From: an uncultured Verrucomicrobiales bacterium
GTDB lineage: Bacteria; Verrucomicrobiota; Verrucomicrobiia; Verrucomicrobiales; Akkermansiaceae
Direction of reading: 5' to 3'
Length of the DNA: 56,053 nucleotides
Assembly: GCA_937916505.1 (NCBI GenBank)
Contig: CALFSW010000268.1
Coordinates: forward strand, 1 to 56,053
Shown piece by piece: positions 18,113 to 28,627 of this stretch (its first letter is position 1; the number at the start of each line of letters is the position of its first letter). The notes beneath the pieces are model-generated. The model saw only the letters and a program-made list of their open reading frames with translations, was not told the DNA's origin and did not search any database. The translations under genes were made by a program, and so were the position numbers.

Positions 18113-21100
18113 ATGAAATCCGTTATCCTTTTCATCTTTCTCATCCCGCTTTTGAATGCCGCCACTCTGGCCCATCGTTGGTCCTTCGACAACGAAACCA
18201 CTGACTCGGTCGGCGGGGTCTCGGGCATTCTCCAGGGAGGTGCCAGCGTCAGCACGACCCAATTGATTCTTCCGGGAAACGGAACAAGCACCAATGCCAA
18301 CCGGATGACCTTTGCTTCCCCGATCAACATCGGAGCAAATTTTGGAGCCACCGGAGTCACCATCGAAACCTGGTATACCGACACCGGCACCGGCACCTGG
18401 GGCAAACTTTTCCAATTTGGCAACAACGCCGCCGGACAGGAACTCGCCTGGACCCACACCCGCGGCAATGGCGAACAATCCGGGGTCGACCGCGACGGAG
18501 CCCAGCTCCTTGGCGAACAGGTGACTCAAAATACCGAGCACCATCTCGTCATCACCGTTTCCCCCGACGGCAACCTCAACACCTGGGTCGATGGCGTGCA
18601 AAAACTCACCAACATCAACACCAATGACCTTTCCAACGTCAACACCACCTTCGAAGCCATCGGAGCCACCAGTTGGGGCGATCCCGGCATGACCGGATCC
18701 GTCAATGAATTCCGCGTTTATGAAGGGGAACTCACAGCCTCCGAAGTTGCCTCAAATCTTTCCTCCGGTCCTGACAAGGCTCCCGGAAATGGTCCGGTCA
18801 TCACCTCCTTTTCATCCTCCCATGCCACCCGCCAGGAAGGCGAAAACGCCACCCTTTCCTGGGACATCGATACCACCAATCTCAGCGGATCGCTCTCTCT
18901 CGAAATTCGCGACCCGGCAGACACCCTTGTCCACAGTGCAACCACTGCCACCGGCAACACCCCCGTCACCATGGGAGACACCGGAGGAGTCCTTTCCACC
19001 AAAATCTTCACCCTCACTGTTTGGGACACTGCTACTCCCGCCAACATCCAAACACGCACGCTTGAGATCGAAGTCGCCCCCGGAATCCCAACCGCCGACG
19101 AACAGTCGCTCCAAACAGTTGAAGCCGCGCCTCTCACCATTGTTCTTTCAGGATCAGACCCGAACTCCCACCCGGATCCTGCACTCACCTACTCCATTCT
19201 CAATCCACCTTCCGGAGGATCTCTCACCGGCAGTCCGCCAAATCTCAGCTACACCGCTCAAAACGGTTTCACCGGCATCGATTCCTTCTCCTTCAGAACA
19301 AGCGATGGAAAATACAACTCCCCTTCCGCCAGCATCACCATTGCAGTTGACCAAGCGCCCACTGCCCCCACGACGTTGAATTTGAGTTCTTTTGAAATTC
19401 CGGTGAATCTATCTTCAGGAAACTACCTCGCCGCCCTTACCTCGGATGACCCGAACCTCGACGACACACACAACTATGCTCTGATCTCCGGAGCCGGAGA
19501 CAGCGACAATAACCTCTTTGCCATCATCGGCAACCAACTTCGCACCGCTGCCGATTTCTCTGGTCAATCCGGCAATCTCTTCAGCATCCGCCTCCGCTCC
19601 ACCGATCAGGGAGGTCTCTTTTTTGAACAAAGCTTCACTCTTCAGGCCGTCGAACCCACCGAAGAAATCGTCATCAACGAGATCCACGCCAATCCCCCTG
19701 AGAACCACATTCATCAGGAGTTTATTGAACTCCACAACCCCTCCACCTCCGCTCAAGACCTCTCTGGCTGGAGACTCAGCAGTGCGGTCGACTTCACCTT
19801 TCCAGCCGGCACTTCAATTCCTCCCGGCGGATTCCTCGTCATCGCTGAAGACCCTACTGTCCTGCAGTCCACGCTCGGAGTCACTGCTCTCGGTCCTTTT
19901 TCGGGCAATCTCAACTCCTCCGGCGAAACCGTCCGCTTGCGTAACACCACCGATGCCATCATCGACGAAGTCGACTACAAGGTGGGCTTCCCGTGGCCCA
20001 TCGCCTCGGATGGCGGAGGAGCTTCTCTCGAACTGATTAACCCCTCACTCGACAACAGTCTCGGAAGCTCCTGGCGCGCCTCCATCCCTCAAAACCCGCT
20101 CCCTGAAGCCACCCTCCTCGACTTCTCCTCCACCGGCTGGAGCTGGCGGCCCGGTGACAGTGAGGCTTCAAGTCCCACCACAGCATGGCGGGCTCCGGAC
20201 TTTTCAGAAGACGCCTCTTGGAACACCGCCGCCCAACTTCCCATCGGATACGGCATCGTCAATGGCGTCACCTTGAACACCACCGTTCCGGACATGCGCT
20301 TCAACTTTAATTCCATTTTCCTTCGCAACACCTTCACCATTTCCCCGGGAGAAATCCCATCCCAACTCCTCCTGAACTTCACTGCCGATGATGGCTTTGT
20401 CCTCTGGATCAATGGAACCGGGATCACCCGTTTTCGCTTTGACACCAACGAAGATCCCACCATCGATGACACCGCCACCGGGACTGGGTCGGAGGGAACC
20501 TACGATGAGGAACTCATCGTCAATGCCGGTTCATTTCTCGTTGAGGGTGAAAACACCATCGCCGTTCAACTCTTCAATGCCACCACCGGAAGCAGTGATC
20601 TCGGTTTCGATCTGCAGCTCGTTCGTCCTTCGGCGGAAAACGCCCTCCCCCAACCCAGTCCGGGAGCCCCCAACATCGTCTTTGCCCAGAACGCCCCACC
20701 CAACATCCGGAAAGTCAATCACTCTCCCTCACAGCCGAGTTCCAGCGATCCGGTCGTAGTGAGTGCGCGGGTTAGTGACCCCGACGGAATCGCATCCGTT
20801 TCCCTCGAATACCGCGTTGTCGCACCCGGAGATTACATCCCCGCCCGGCTTCCTCTTCCCATCGCAGGAAACAACATCAACACTTCCCAGTCGCGCCCCG
20901 AAAACCCGGACTATGAGTCTGACTGGATCACCATTCCCATGGTCGACGACGGCACCAGTGGAGACCCCCTCGCCGGCGATGATCTCTTTTCCGCAACCCT
21001 TCCGACGGCCGCCCATCGACATCTTGTCCGCTACCGGATTACAATCTCCGACACCGTGGGAACTTCCGCTCGCGCGCCTTATTCCGATGACCCTTCCCTC

Positions 21101-23710
21101 AACTTTGCCTACTTTGTTTACGATGGGGTTCCCGCCTATCAGGGCATAGATGCCGCAACGATGTCCGACGCTCTTCCGGTGTATCACCTCATCATTCGCG
21201 ATGAAGATTACGAGGAAGCCGTGGCCTACAACAGCAGCGACCAAATCAACCAGGGAACCGAAGCCCGCTTTCTCTACAACTGGAATGCAACCTTGGTCTA
21301 CGATGGGCAGGTTTACGACAATATCCGCTTCCGCCTCCGGGGGGCCAACGGACGCTATCAGGGACGAGGGAAACGCTCCATGCGGGTCCGCTTCAATGAT
21401 GGTAAATTCCTTGAAGCACGGGATCAAAACGGTCAAAAGTTCGACAATCCCTGGCGCACCCTCACCCTTGGAAAAGGAAACAGCAACCGCTCGACCATGA
21501 CCTTCGGTCTCAACGAAGCGGTCAATTATCATCTCTTTTCGAAGATGGGTGTTCCTGCGGCCAATACCCTCTTCATTCAATGGCGTGTCATTGACGGCGA
21601 GGCCGAATCTCCCGACCAATGGCGCGGAGACTATCACGGAACATACTTTGTTTCGGAAACCTACGACGTTCGTTTCCTCGACGAACACGACCTTGAAAAA
21701 GGCAACCTCTACAAGCTCATCAACCAAACCACCAACTGGGAAAAGCAACAACGCTACCAAGGAAAATTCGCCCCATTCGACGGCAGCGACCACAACACCA
21801 TCGAAGGCAACCTCGATGGAAACGACTCCCCCGCCTACATCGACGCCCACGTGAACCTGGAGAAGTATTACGCTTACCATGCCGTGGTGGAAGCCCTTCG
21901 CCACTACGACTACTGGCCTTCCGCCAACAAAAACATGGTCTACTACTTCGAGCCCGATTACCTCCCCGCAAACGGTCAAAAAGGAAAACTTTGGATCCTT
22001 CCTTGGGACACCGACTCAACCTGGGGACCCACTTACAACAGCGGGCACGATGTCGTTTACAACTCCCTCTTTGATGCCGCCGGCGGAGGAAGTGACAACG
22101 CCAGCAACCCCACCCTTTGGCCAGCCTACTACAACACCGTCCGCGAAATGCGCGACCTCCTTTGGCAGGAAGACCAGATCAATCAGGTCATCGATGACTA
22201 TGCCGCCATCATCTCACCCCTCGTCCCCGCCGACTTTGCCCGCTGGAAGGGCGCGCCATCCGATGTCGGGAACTACAATCATCTGAGTGGCCCAGGGATC
22301 AGCTCGCTGGATGGCTATGTTCAGGACATGAAAAACTTCGCCTTCTCCGGTGGCTCCTGGCCAGGCGGAAACGATTCGGCCATGGCCCAGGCCAACGACA
22401 ATGGAGCGAGCGGCCAGCAAGGAAGGGATGCTTGGCTGGATATTCACCAGGGCGAAAACGGAGAGGCCTCGCGCATTCCGGATACACCCGTGCTCACCTA
22501 CACCGGCCCCGCTGGATTCCCAACCAATGCTCTTTCCTTCCAGACCACCGCATTTGCCGACCCCCAGGGGAGCGGGACCTTTGGCGCTCTCGAGTGGCGT
22601 CTCGCTTTGATGGACGAACCCGGAGCATTTGAAATTGATGCCTCGTGGGAATCCGGTGAACTCGCCACCTTTTCCAATACCATCGCCATTCCCACCACTG
22701 CAGTCCGTTCCGGCTCCATCTATCGGGCCCGGGTTCGGCACCGGGACCATAGCGGTCGCTGGAGTCATTGGTCCACGCCCGTCGAGTTTACGACGACCTT
22801 GCCTGATATCACCCCTTATCTCGATAACCTCGTGATCACCGAGGTCATGTATCATCCCTCCGATCCTTCTTCGGCGGAAACCTCATCGGGATTCGATGAC
22901 GATGATCTTTTCGAATACCTCGAACTCAAAAATGTTGGAACCACTGCACTGGATCTCACTGATCTTCGTTTCACCAAGGGAATCGATTTTGACTTCCTCG
23001 ACGCCAATCAAACGACCCTCGCGCCTGGAGAAATCGTTGTCGTCGTCCGCAGCATTCCCGCCTTCCAGTTCCGTTATGGCAACGGAACCACCATTGCCGG
23101 TGAATGGGACCCCGACGACAAACTCAGCAACAGCGGCGAACGGGTCAAGTTGTCCTTTGGTGCAGGCGACGCCATCCGGGACTTCACCTACTCGGACTCC
23201 CTGCCGTGGCCCACTTCACCCGATGGCTCCGGGCGATCGCTCACTCTCCTGACACCGGACACGGTGCCCGACCACACTCTGGCCTCTAGCTGGCGGGCCA
23301 GCTTTAACGAAACAGGAACTCCCGGAAATGATGAATCAGATGACCCCTTCGGCGACTGGCTGGCTTCCATGGGCGAAAGCAACCCTCTCGATCCCTTCAA
23401 CGAAAGCTCGATGAACAATCTCCTCGCCTACGCCCTCGGTGCCGACCTCTCAGCGGACATCGACCATCCAAAGCTCTCATTCATCGAAGACCGACCGGCT
23501 CTCACCTATCGAATTCGCCAAGGCAGTAATCCAGTGAATTACCTGGTCGAGGTGTCCCATGATCTCATCACCTGGCACAGTGGACCGACCCACACGCTCC
23601 CGATTGATGAAGCTTCCGACAATGGCGATGGAACTTCATCTGTCACCGTTCAGGCAATCAACACTCTGGATTCCAAACAATTCCTCCGCCTGCGGGTGCT
23701 CCTTCCCTGA
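18113..23710 (+). CDS. Giant secreted LamG / lamin-tail / CotH-kinase protein
   Basis: 1865 residues. In order: signal peptide (about 1-17), LamG domain close to those of the two upstream genes (about 19-215), Ig-like and cadherin-like segments (about 225-515), lamin-tail domain 1 (about 518-640, VINEIHANPP, FIELHNPS, LSGWRL), a carbohydrate-binding-like region (about 660-830), and a CotH-type kinase domain (about 1020-1400). The kinase has RFRLRGANGRYQ, KRSMRVRFND and the acidic catalytic-type motif LPWDTDSTWG near 1297. Lamin-tail domain 2 is at about 1566-1700, and the shared C-terminal module ends FLRLRVLLP. CotH proteins in spore formers phosphorylate coat proteins; here an extracellular role is inferred. 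Convergent with the DUF1592 gene 8 bp downstream. Confidence 0.88.
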   Translation: MKSVILFIFLIPLLNAATLAHRWSFDNETTDSVGGVSGILQGGASVSTTQLILPGNGTSTNANRMTFASPINIGANFGATGVTIETWYTDTGTGTWGKLFQFGNNAAGQELAWTHTRGNGEQSGVDRDGAQLLGEQVTQNTEHHLVITVSPDGNLNTWVDGVQKLTNINTNDLSNVNTTFEAIGATSWGDPGMTGSVNEFRVYEGELTASEVASNLSSGPDKAPGNGPVITSFSSSHATRQEGENATLSWDIDTTNLSGSLSLEIRDPADTLVHSATTATGNTPVTMGDTGGVLSTKIFTLTVWDTATPANIQTRTLEIEVAPGIPTADEQSLQTVEAAPLTIVLSGSDPNSHPDPALTYSILNPPSGGSLTGSPPNLSYTAQNGFTGIDSFSFRTSDGKYNSPSASITIAVDQAPTAPTTLNLSSFEIPVNLSSGNYLAALTSDDPNLDDTHNYALISGAGDSDNNLFAIIGNQLRTAADFSGQSGNLFSIRLRSTDQGGLFFEQSFTLQAVEPTEEIVINEIHANPPENHIHQEFIELHNPSTSAQDLSGWRLSSAVDFTFPAGTSIPPGGFLVIAEDPTVLQSTLGVTALGPFSGNLNSSGETVRLRNTTDAIIDEVDYKVGFPWPIASDGGGASLELINPSLDNSLGSSWRASIPQNPLPEATLLDFSSTGWSWRPGDSEASSPTTAWRAPDFSEDASWNTAAQLPIGYGIVNGVTLNTTVPDMRFNFNSIFLRNTFTISPGEIPSQLLLNFTADDGFVLWINGTGITRFRFDTNEDPTIDDTATGTGSEGTYDEELIVNAGSFLVEGENTIAVQLFNATTGSSDLGFDLQLVRPSAENALPQPSPGAPNIVFAQNAPPNIRKVNHSPSQPSSSDPVVVSARVSDPDGIASVSLEYRVVAPGDYIPARLPLPIAGNNINTSQSRPENPDYESDWITIPMVDDGTSGDPLAGDDLFSATLPTAAHRHLVRYRITISDTVGTSARAPYSDDPSLNFAYFVYDGVPAYQGIDAATMSDALPVYHLIIRDEDYEEAVAYNSSDQINQGTEARFLYNWNATLVYDGQVYDNIRFRLRGANGRYQGRGKRSMRVRFNDGKFLEARDQNGQKFDNPWRTLTLGKGNSNRSTMTFGLNEAVNYHLFSKMGVPAANTLFIQWRVIDGEAESPDQWRGDYHGTYFVSETYDVRFLDEHDLEKGNLYKLINQTTNWEKQQRYQGKFAPFDGSDHNTIEGNLDGNDSPAYIDAHVNLEKYYAYHAVVEALRHYDYWPSANKNMVYYFEPDYLPANGQKGKLWILPWDTDSTWGPTYNSGHDVVYNSLFDAAGGGSDNASNPTLWPAYYNTVREMRDLLWQEDQINQVIDDYAAIISPLVPADFARWKGAPSDVGNYNHLSGPGISSLDGYVQDMKNFAFSGGSWPGGNDSAMAQANDNGASGQQGRDAWLDIHQGENGEASRIPDTPVLTYTGPAGFPTNALSFQTTAFADPQGSGTFGALEWRLALMDEPGAFEIDASWESGELATFSNTIAIPTTAVRSGSIYRARVRHRDHSGRWSHWSTPVEFTTTLPDITPYLDNLVITEVMYHPSDPSSAETSSGFDDDDLFEYLELKNVGTTALDLTDLRFTKGIDFDFLDANQTTLAPGEIVVVVRSIPAFQFRYGNGTTIAGEWDPDDKLSNSGERVKLSFGAGDAIRDFTYSDSLPWPTSPDGSGRSLTLLTPDTVPDHTLASSWRASFNETGTPGNDESDDPFGDWLASMGESNPLDPFNESSMNNLLAYALGADLSADIDHPKLSFIEDRPALTYRIRQGSNPVNYLVEVSHDLITWHSGPTHTLPIDEASDNGDGTSSVTVQAINTLDSKQFLRLRVLLP

Positions 23711-23718
23711 GACATACT

Positions 23719-26187
23719 TTACCTCGATCGAAAGATGTCACTGACCAAAGACTCGATCACCAGAGTTCTAAGTCCACCGCCCTCAGCATCTACCTTGGTC
23801 AGAATATCCCCGATGGTAAATCGGTCCACGGCCTCCATGTGACGGCCAGTGGCATAGGTGAGAACAGTCGTCACCAAATGCTTCTTAAAAACATCCGACC
23901 GGGTCGTTACGAGAAGTTTCCTCAGTTCGCTGAATCCGGCAAATTTCTCACCCGAGGGCATCTCCCCGGAAGCATCGACCTTGAGTTCCTTGGCATTTTT
24001 ATTCGCCTTCGGATAACGATCCCGCCAACGTCCCAGTTCGTTGAAGGATTCCAATCCAAAACCAGGCGGGTCAATTTTGCGATGGCACTCGGCACATGTC
24101 TTGGAATCGAGATGTTTGGCCAGCCGTTCCCGCAAAGTCGTGGCGCCCCGCACATCGGGTTCGACCGGCGGTACTTCGTCGGGTGGAGGAGGTGGAACCA
24201 CCCCTAAAATATTTTCCGACACAAAGACACCCCGTGTCACCGGTGAGGTCTCGACTCCATTCGCGCTCACCGTGAGCACAGCAGCCATCCCCAGAATCCC
24301 TCCCCTTCGGCGCTTATCCGGCACTTTTACTTTCTGAAACCCGTCCTTTAGCCGAAGCGACTCTCCCTCCGGAAATTGGTAATGCTTCGCGAGATATTTA
24401 TCGACGAAGGTATAGTCGGCATCGAGCAACTCAAGGACAGGTCGATTTTCCCGAAGTGCATGGGCGAAAAAGTGCCTCACCTCCCCTTTCATCGATGCCG
24501 GCCAGTTTTCCGCATAATATCGGCGGGCTCTCTCGCGAGGGGGAGGCATCGAACCTAAATCCCGCAAATTTAACCAGCTGTCCAAAAAACTATTCACGAA
24601 GCCTTCCGAGCGCGGATCTGCAAGCAGCCTCTTCACCTGCCCCCGCAGAACATCGACTTCGTTCAACCGACCGGACTCGGCATGCTTCATCAATTCCTCA
24701 TCCGGAGGAGCAGACCACAGCGCATATGACAAACGGGCAGCCAGGTCGTAGGGTTTTAGCTCCGGCTTCTCTTCCGGAGTAATTTCGCTGAGGTAGAAGA
24801 AGGAGGGCGAGCAAAGAATGAGTTTAACCACATCGAGAGCGGCCTGCCTCGGGTTAGCCCCTTCCTTGATTCGTTTCCCGTGGAAACTCCTGATTCGCTC
24901 CCGGTCTTTGGCATCGAGCGGACGACGAAAGGCCCGCCGAGCAAAACCCTCCAGTTGCTCAATCGCTTTTCCAGCCACGAATCCCTCTTTCCCAAACACG
25001 GCCTTGTCTTCCTTGACGCCATCCTCCTCGGGCATTGGACCTTGGACCTTGATTTCAGAAATCCGCAAATGAGGGAGCTTCCCCTCCCTCAGCAGGGTCT
25101 TGCGACTGACTCCATCAACAGGGTTTTTGAACTCATTCTTATAACGTTTGTTGAGTTCAATCACCGATCTTCTCGATTCATAGGGCCCATTCGGAAAAAT
25201 GAATCGAGGAGTCTGCCCGGCCTCAAGCCAGACCCGGAATTTGATCCACTCGGGTTTCTTGTCCGGCACTACCGACTTGGCCAAAATTGGCTCAATGTGC
25301 TGGGGATAATGGATGTGCCCCTTGGTGGCATCACCCGGCACAACGCCCATGATAAAAGGCTCACTCAGATCGATTCCGAAAATCTTGGGGTCGTAATGAG
25401 TGTCTCGATGCATCCCTTGAACCAAAACTTCAAGGTCGTATAGCCCCGAGACGGGAACCCCTTCCAGGAAGTCCTCAATATGTCCGTAACTGCCCTGCCG
25501 GGTATCCGTGTCCGGCTGCTCGTAGATGCAAAGAAACTTGTTTTTAAAAACCGCCCGGTGCGAACCTGCAAGCTCCTCGTACTGTTTGAAATTCCCGGTA
25601 AAATGCCAGGACTTCGGCTTCATCTCCGGCTTCCCAAGTCGATGTTCAACCAAACGCTGGGCCGACAGAAAATACTGGTCGAGGAGAAAACCCGAAGTCA
25701 CCAGACTCTCGCCAATGGTGTCGATGTGTCTGCTCGTTTTCTCTTTTGGAAAATCAGCAGTCAGTCCCAACGTATCAACCCTCCGGCCAAAAAGGAACTC
25801 GAGAGTCTTCTCATATTCACGGTTTGAAAGCCGGCGCATGACCGTCTTCCCGCCGTTGCTCTCAAATCGCCCGCGTGCTGCCGCGACCTCGGAACGCAAA
25901 GTGCGCACCAACTTCAAGCGCTCCTCGTCTTCAGGCTGATCCTTTTTCTTCGGAGGCATCTCCTTCAAGGTCACCTGATCAATGATCTCCTGCGCCATGA
26001 TCAGATCATGAATGCTCTGAAGCGGGATCGTCAGGCTCTCAAATTCCCGCTCTCCTTTTTGCGACGCCGAGTCGTGGCAGTCGTAACAGTAATCAGCCAG
26101 GAAATCGACAACCACTTCCTTCGAAGACGCCTCCTTCCCGTTCAAAACACTGCACAACGCAGCCAGAAGCAGGACACATTTTCTCAT
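23719..26187 (-). CDS. DUF1592/DUF1588-type cytochrome-like protein
   Basis: 822 residues with a signal peptide. The CYDCH haem-type motif is at residues 34-38, MPPKKK at about 77, DUF1587 at about 108-175, DUF1592 at about 400-545, DUF1588 at about 600-715 with CAECH near 700, and DUF1585 at the C-terminus. It has the same architecture as the gene at the left window edge but is clearly diverged from it. The start lies 30 bp after the stop of the DUF1552 gene on the same strand, so the two form the usual pair, here with DUF1552 first. Predicted periplasmic and possibly haem-binding. The reaction is not known. Confidence 0.93.
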   Translation of the reverse strand: MRKCVLLLAALCSVLNGKEASSKEVVVDFLADYCYDCHDSASQKGEREFESLTIPLQSIHDLIMAQEIIDQVTLKEMPPKKKDQPEDEERLKLVRTLRSEVAAARGRFESNGGKTVMRRLSNREYEKTLEFLFGRRVDTLGLTADFPKEKTSRHIDTIGESLVTSGFLLDQYFLSAQRLVEHRLGKPEMKPKSWHFTGNFKQYEELAGSHRAVFKNKFLCIYEQPDTDTRQGSYGHIEDFLEGVPVSGLYDLEVLVQGMHRDTHYDPKIFGIDLSEPFIMGVVPGDATKGHIHYPQHIEPILAKSVVPDKKPEWIKFRVWLEAGQTPRFIFPNGPYESRRSVIELNKRYKNEFKNPVDGVSRKTLLREGKLPHLRISEIKVQGPMPEEDGVKEDKAVFGKEGFVAGKAIEQLEGFARRAFRRPLDAKDRERIRSFHGKRIKEGANPRQAALDVVKLILCSPSFFYLSEITPEEKPELKPYDLAARLSYALWSAPPDEELMKHAESGRLNEVDVLRGQVKRLLADPRSEGFVNSFLDSWLNLRDLGSMPPPRERARRYYAENWPASMKGEVRHFFAHALRENRPVLELLDADYTFVDKYLAKHYQFPEGESLRLKDGFQKVKVPDKRRRGGILGMAAVLTVSANGVETSPVTRGVFVSENILGVVPPPPPDEVPPVEPDVRGATTLRERLAKHLDSKTCAECHRKIDPPGFGLESFNELGRWRDRYPKANKNAKELKVDASGEMPSGEKFAGFSELRKLLVTTRSDVFKKHLVTTVLTYATGRHMEAVDRFTIGDILTKVDAEGGGLRTLVIESLVSDIFRSR

Positions 26188-26217
26188 TCCTTGATCTAAG
26201 ATCGATTCGTATGGAGC

Positions 26218-27501
26218 CTATGAAAAGGTCCCGCTGCTATTTCCAAACGACTCTGTCTCGACACCCATTCGCTGGGCGATGTCAGTAAACAGATTACAAA
26301 GCGGAACCTTGTTAATGCCCTTGGACTCAACCTTTTTGAATTCGCCATGGCGATAACCACCTCCGGCAAGGATTACCGGCAAGTCCGAATTTGTGTGGGA
26401 GTTCCCACTACCAATCCCACTCCCGAAAAGAACCGAAGTTGAATCGAGCAAAGTGCGTTCTCCATCCGTGATGGACGATAGGCGGTTCAGGAACTTCCCA
26501 AAGTGCTCCAGTTGATAAGTCTCCAGCGCAATCAGGTGGGCAATCGACTCCTCCTTGTTCCCGTGATGGGAAAGGCTGTGGTATGACTTGTCGATTCCAA
26601 GATGCTGCGGAAGAAAGCAGCCGCCGATTTCCAAAGTGGCAATCCGCGTTGAATCGGTTTGCAGCGCCAGTGCCATCAACTCATAGAGAATGGGTAAATC
26701 TTCAACGGTATTTGCATTGGCCGGCTTTTCGAAAGGAGCATCCGGCTTGGCATGGTCGGTCCACTGGCTCCTGAGTTCGAGGCGTTTCTCGACATCACGA
26801 ATCGAGGTGAAATACTCATCCAGTTTTTCCCGATCCTCCCGGTTCACTTTGCGCGCCAATCCCTTCGCTTCGTCGTTCACCGCATCCAGAATCGATTTCT
26901 GAAGCTTGTTTTCCTCTCCCCGCTGTCGCTGCCTCGCCGGACTGTCATTCGCAAAAAGACGTTCAAAGAGCTCGCCCGGACTTGTAATGGGTGGCACCCG
27001 AACTCCGGATCGTGTCCACGATAGCTGACATCCTCCGTGGATTCCCCCTTCAGAGCCAACCGTGAGAGACGGGAACCGGGTCTGGTTCCCAACCTTCTCC
27101 GCGAGAAACTGATCGATCGTGACATTTCCATCTTCCCGGTCTCTGGCCTCGGAGTGCAGCACTCCGGAAAGAAAAGAGTGAACCGCAAAGTGCCCCCCTT
27201 TGATCCCGTGGTCGAGCCCGCGATAAACCGTCATCTGCTCACGCAGGGCCTCCAGCGGTTTCAGTAAAGTTGTCGTCTCGTAGCCCTTGCCGGCCGTCGA
27301 CGGAAAGAAACTTTTCTGCTGAAATCCCAGCAAATTTCCGACCGCCACAAAACGTCGGGCCGCAATCCCGGCCCCATGGGTCGATTGAACCGTCGCGGGC
27401 GAGCCGGCGGTCTTGGCCATCAAAGACGAAAGGCCCGGCAAGGCCAGGGTCGCCCCCGCTGTCTGGAGCAAAAATCGTCGGCGATCAATCACAGGTTTCA
27501 T
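26218..27501 (-). CDS. DUF1552 domain protein, Tat-exported
   Basis: 427 residues beginning MKPVIDRRRFLLQTAGATLALPG, a clear twin-arginine signal. Family features are FVAVGNLLGFQQKSFFP near the start, the VYRGLDHGIKGGHFAVHSFLSG segment, and ILAGGGYRHG near the C-terminus. DUF1552 proteins pair with DUF1592 cytochrome-like proteins in Planctomycetota and Verrucomicrobiota; they resemble alkaline-phosphatase/sulfatase-fold DUF1501 proteins, but no activity is established. First gene of a two-gene operon with the DUF1592 gene. The next upstream gene, rlmN, runs the same way 84 bp away, with no clear terminator in between. Confidence 0.92.
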   Translation of the reverse strand: MKPVIDRRRFLLQTAGATLALPGLSSLMAKTAGSPATVQSTHGAGIAARRFVAVGNLLGFQQKSFFPSTAGKGYETTTLLKPLEALREQMTVYRGLDHGIKGGHFAVHSFLSGVLHSEARDREDGNVTIDQFLAEKVGNQTRFPSLTVGSEGGIHGGCQLSWTRSGVRVPPITSPGELFERLFANDSPARQRQRGEENKLQKSILDAVNDEAKGLARKVNREDREKLDEYFTSIRDVEKRLELRSQWTDHAKPDAPFEKPANANTVEDLPILYELMALALQTDSTRIATLEIGGCFLPQHLGIDKSYHSLSHHGNKEESIAHLIALETYQLEHFGKFLNRLSSITDGERTLLDSTSVLFGSGIGSGNSHTNSDLPVILAGGGYRHGEFKKVESKGINKVPLCNLFTDIAQRMGVETESFGNSSGTFS

Positions 27502-27585
27502 GGGTAAAGATATCTACGGTTTTGGGTGGGCGGGACTTTCACTTCCAACTCCTTCGACTAACTCAATTCTCATTCAAATCAAACG

Positions 27586-28626
27586 TTAAAGAGTTCCCTT
27601 CTCCTTCTTCAACCGAAGCTGCCCGCATGCGGCATCGATGTCATGACCTTTTTCCAAACGAAGAGTCGCAGAGACCCCGGCATTGGTGAGCACGCTTTTG
27701 AAGCGCTTGCAGCTGGCGTCCGAGGGGCGAATCCACTCCAATCCCTCGACAGTATTGTAGGGAATCAAGTTTACCTTGGCCTTGATGGAAGCAGCGCGTT
27801 TTGCGAGAACACTTGCGTGTTCAAGGTCGGCGTTCACGCCATCGATCAGGATATACTCCAGCGTGATTTTTTGATTCTTCTTTGAATTCCAAACGCGAAG
27901 GGCATCAAAAAGTTGCGCCACCGGAAACTTCCGGTTCACCGGCATGATCTTGTCACGCGTTTCGTCATCCGGACCATGCAATGAAATGGCAAGGCGGATT
28001 TGCCGGGGAATCTCCGCAAGCTTCTTGATCTGGGGAACCAGCCCCGAAGTGGACACCGTGATCCTACGCGCTCCGATGTTCAGCCCCCAATCAGAGGTGA
28101 TCATCTCCAAAGCCTCACAGAGGTTTTTAAAATTGGCCAAAGGTTCTCCCATCCCCATAAAGACGAGATTATTGACCTTTTCGCCTGAAAGTTCCTCAGC
28201 CAAAATGATCTGCGACACAATCTCCGCAGAGGTGAGATTCCGTGTAAACCCATCGAGTCCGGAGGCACAAAACTTACACGCGTAGGCGCAACCAACCTGA
28301 GAAGAAACGCAAAGGGTATGGCGGTCCGACTTTTCTCCATAGAGCGCCGGAGATGCCGGAATCAGAACAGTTTCGACATACCGACCATCGGAGAGCTCCA
28401 GCAGGAATTTACGAGTCGTGTCTTCGGACCCTTTGGTCAGGGTGTGTTTCAGAGGTCGAAGCGGATATTGCTCGGAAAGAGCATTGCGAAGGGCTTCGGG
28501 AAGATTGCTCATTTCATCCCAGGAACGAACCCGCTTCTTATAAATCCAGTCAAGGATCTGGGTGGCCCGGTAGGCGGGTTGGCCATGCTCCTCGAGGAGG
28601 GTCGCAAGTTGGGTTTTGGTCAGCAT
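27586..28626 (-). CDS. rlmN: 23S rRNA (A2503-C2) / tRNA (A37-C2) methyltransferase
   Basis: Radical-SAM methyltransferase that methylates C2 of adenosine 2503 in 23S rRNA, and A37 in some tRNAs. The ATG at 28626 gives 346 residues; a longer frame would run back into the DUF2288 gene. The radical-SAM cluster motif CAYACKFC has cysteines at 113, 117 and 120. The C-terminal methyl-carrying cysteine is in GHDIDAACGQL. FMGMGEPLANF and LAISLHGPDDETRDKIMP are family signatures. The start lies one base after the stop of the DUF2288 gene (28628), so translation is probably coupled. Third gene of a MOSC-DUF2288-rlmN operon. Confidence 0.96.
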   Translation of the reverse strand: MLTKTQLATLLEEHGQPAYRATQILDWIYKKRVRSWDEMSNLPEALRNALSEQYPLRPLKHTLTKGSEDTTRKFLLELSDGRYVETVLIPASPALYGEKSDRHTLCVSSQVGCAYACKFCASGLDGFTRNLTSAEIVSQIILAEELSGEKVNNLVFMGMGEPLANFKNLCEALEMITSDWGLNIGARRITVSTSGLVPQIKKLAEIPRQIRLAISLHGPDDETRDKIMPVNRKFPVAQLFDALRVWNSKKNQKITLEYILIDGVNADLEHASVLAKRAASIKAKVNLIPYNTVEGLEWIRPSDASCKRFKSVLTNAGVSATLRLEKGHDIDAACGQLRLKKEKGTL

Positions 28627-28627
28627 T

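Larger units (their letters stand above)
15103..18760 (+). repeat. Three near-identical LamG-coding segments
   Basis: Homologous segments lie at about 15103-15710, 16115-16705 and 18158-18760, each at the 5' end of a separate secreted-protein gene. A fourth, more diverged copy lies at about 17130-17765 inside the second gene. Nucleotide identity among the first three looks like 80-90% by eye in the core. Confidence 0.75.

Noticed and set aside
20729-21979. 416-codon open frame antisense to the CotH protein
   Set aside because: Shadow of the real gene; Val/Gly-rich with no recognisable domain.
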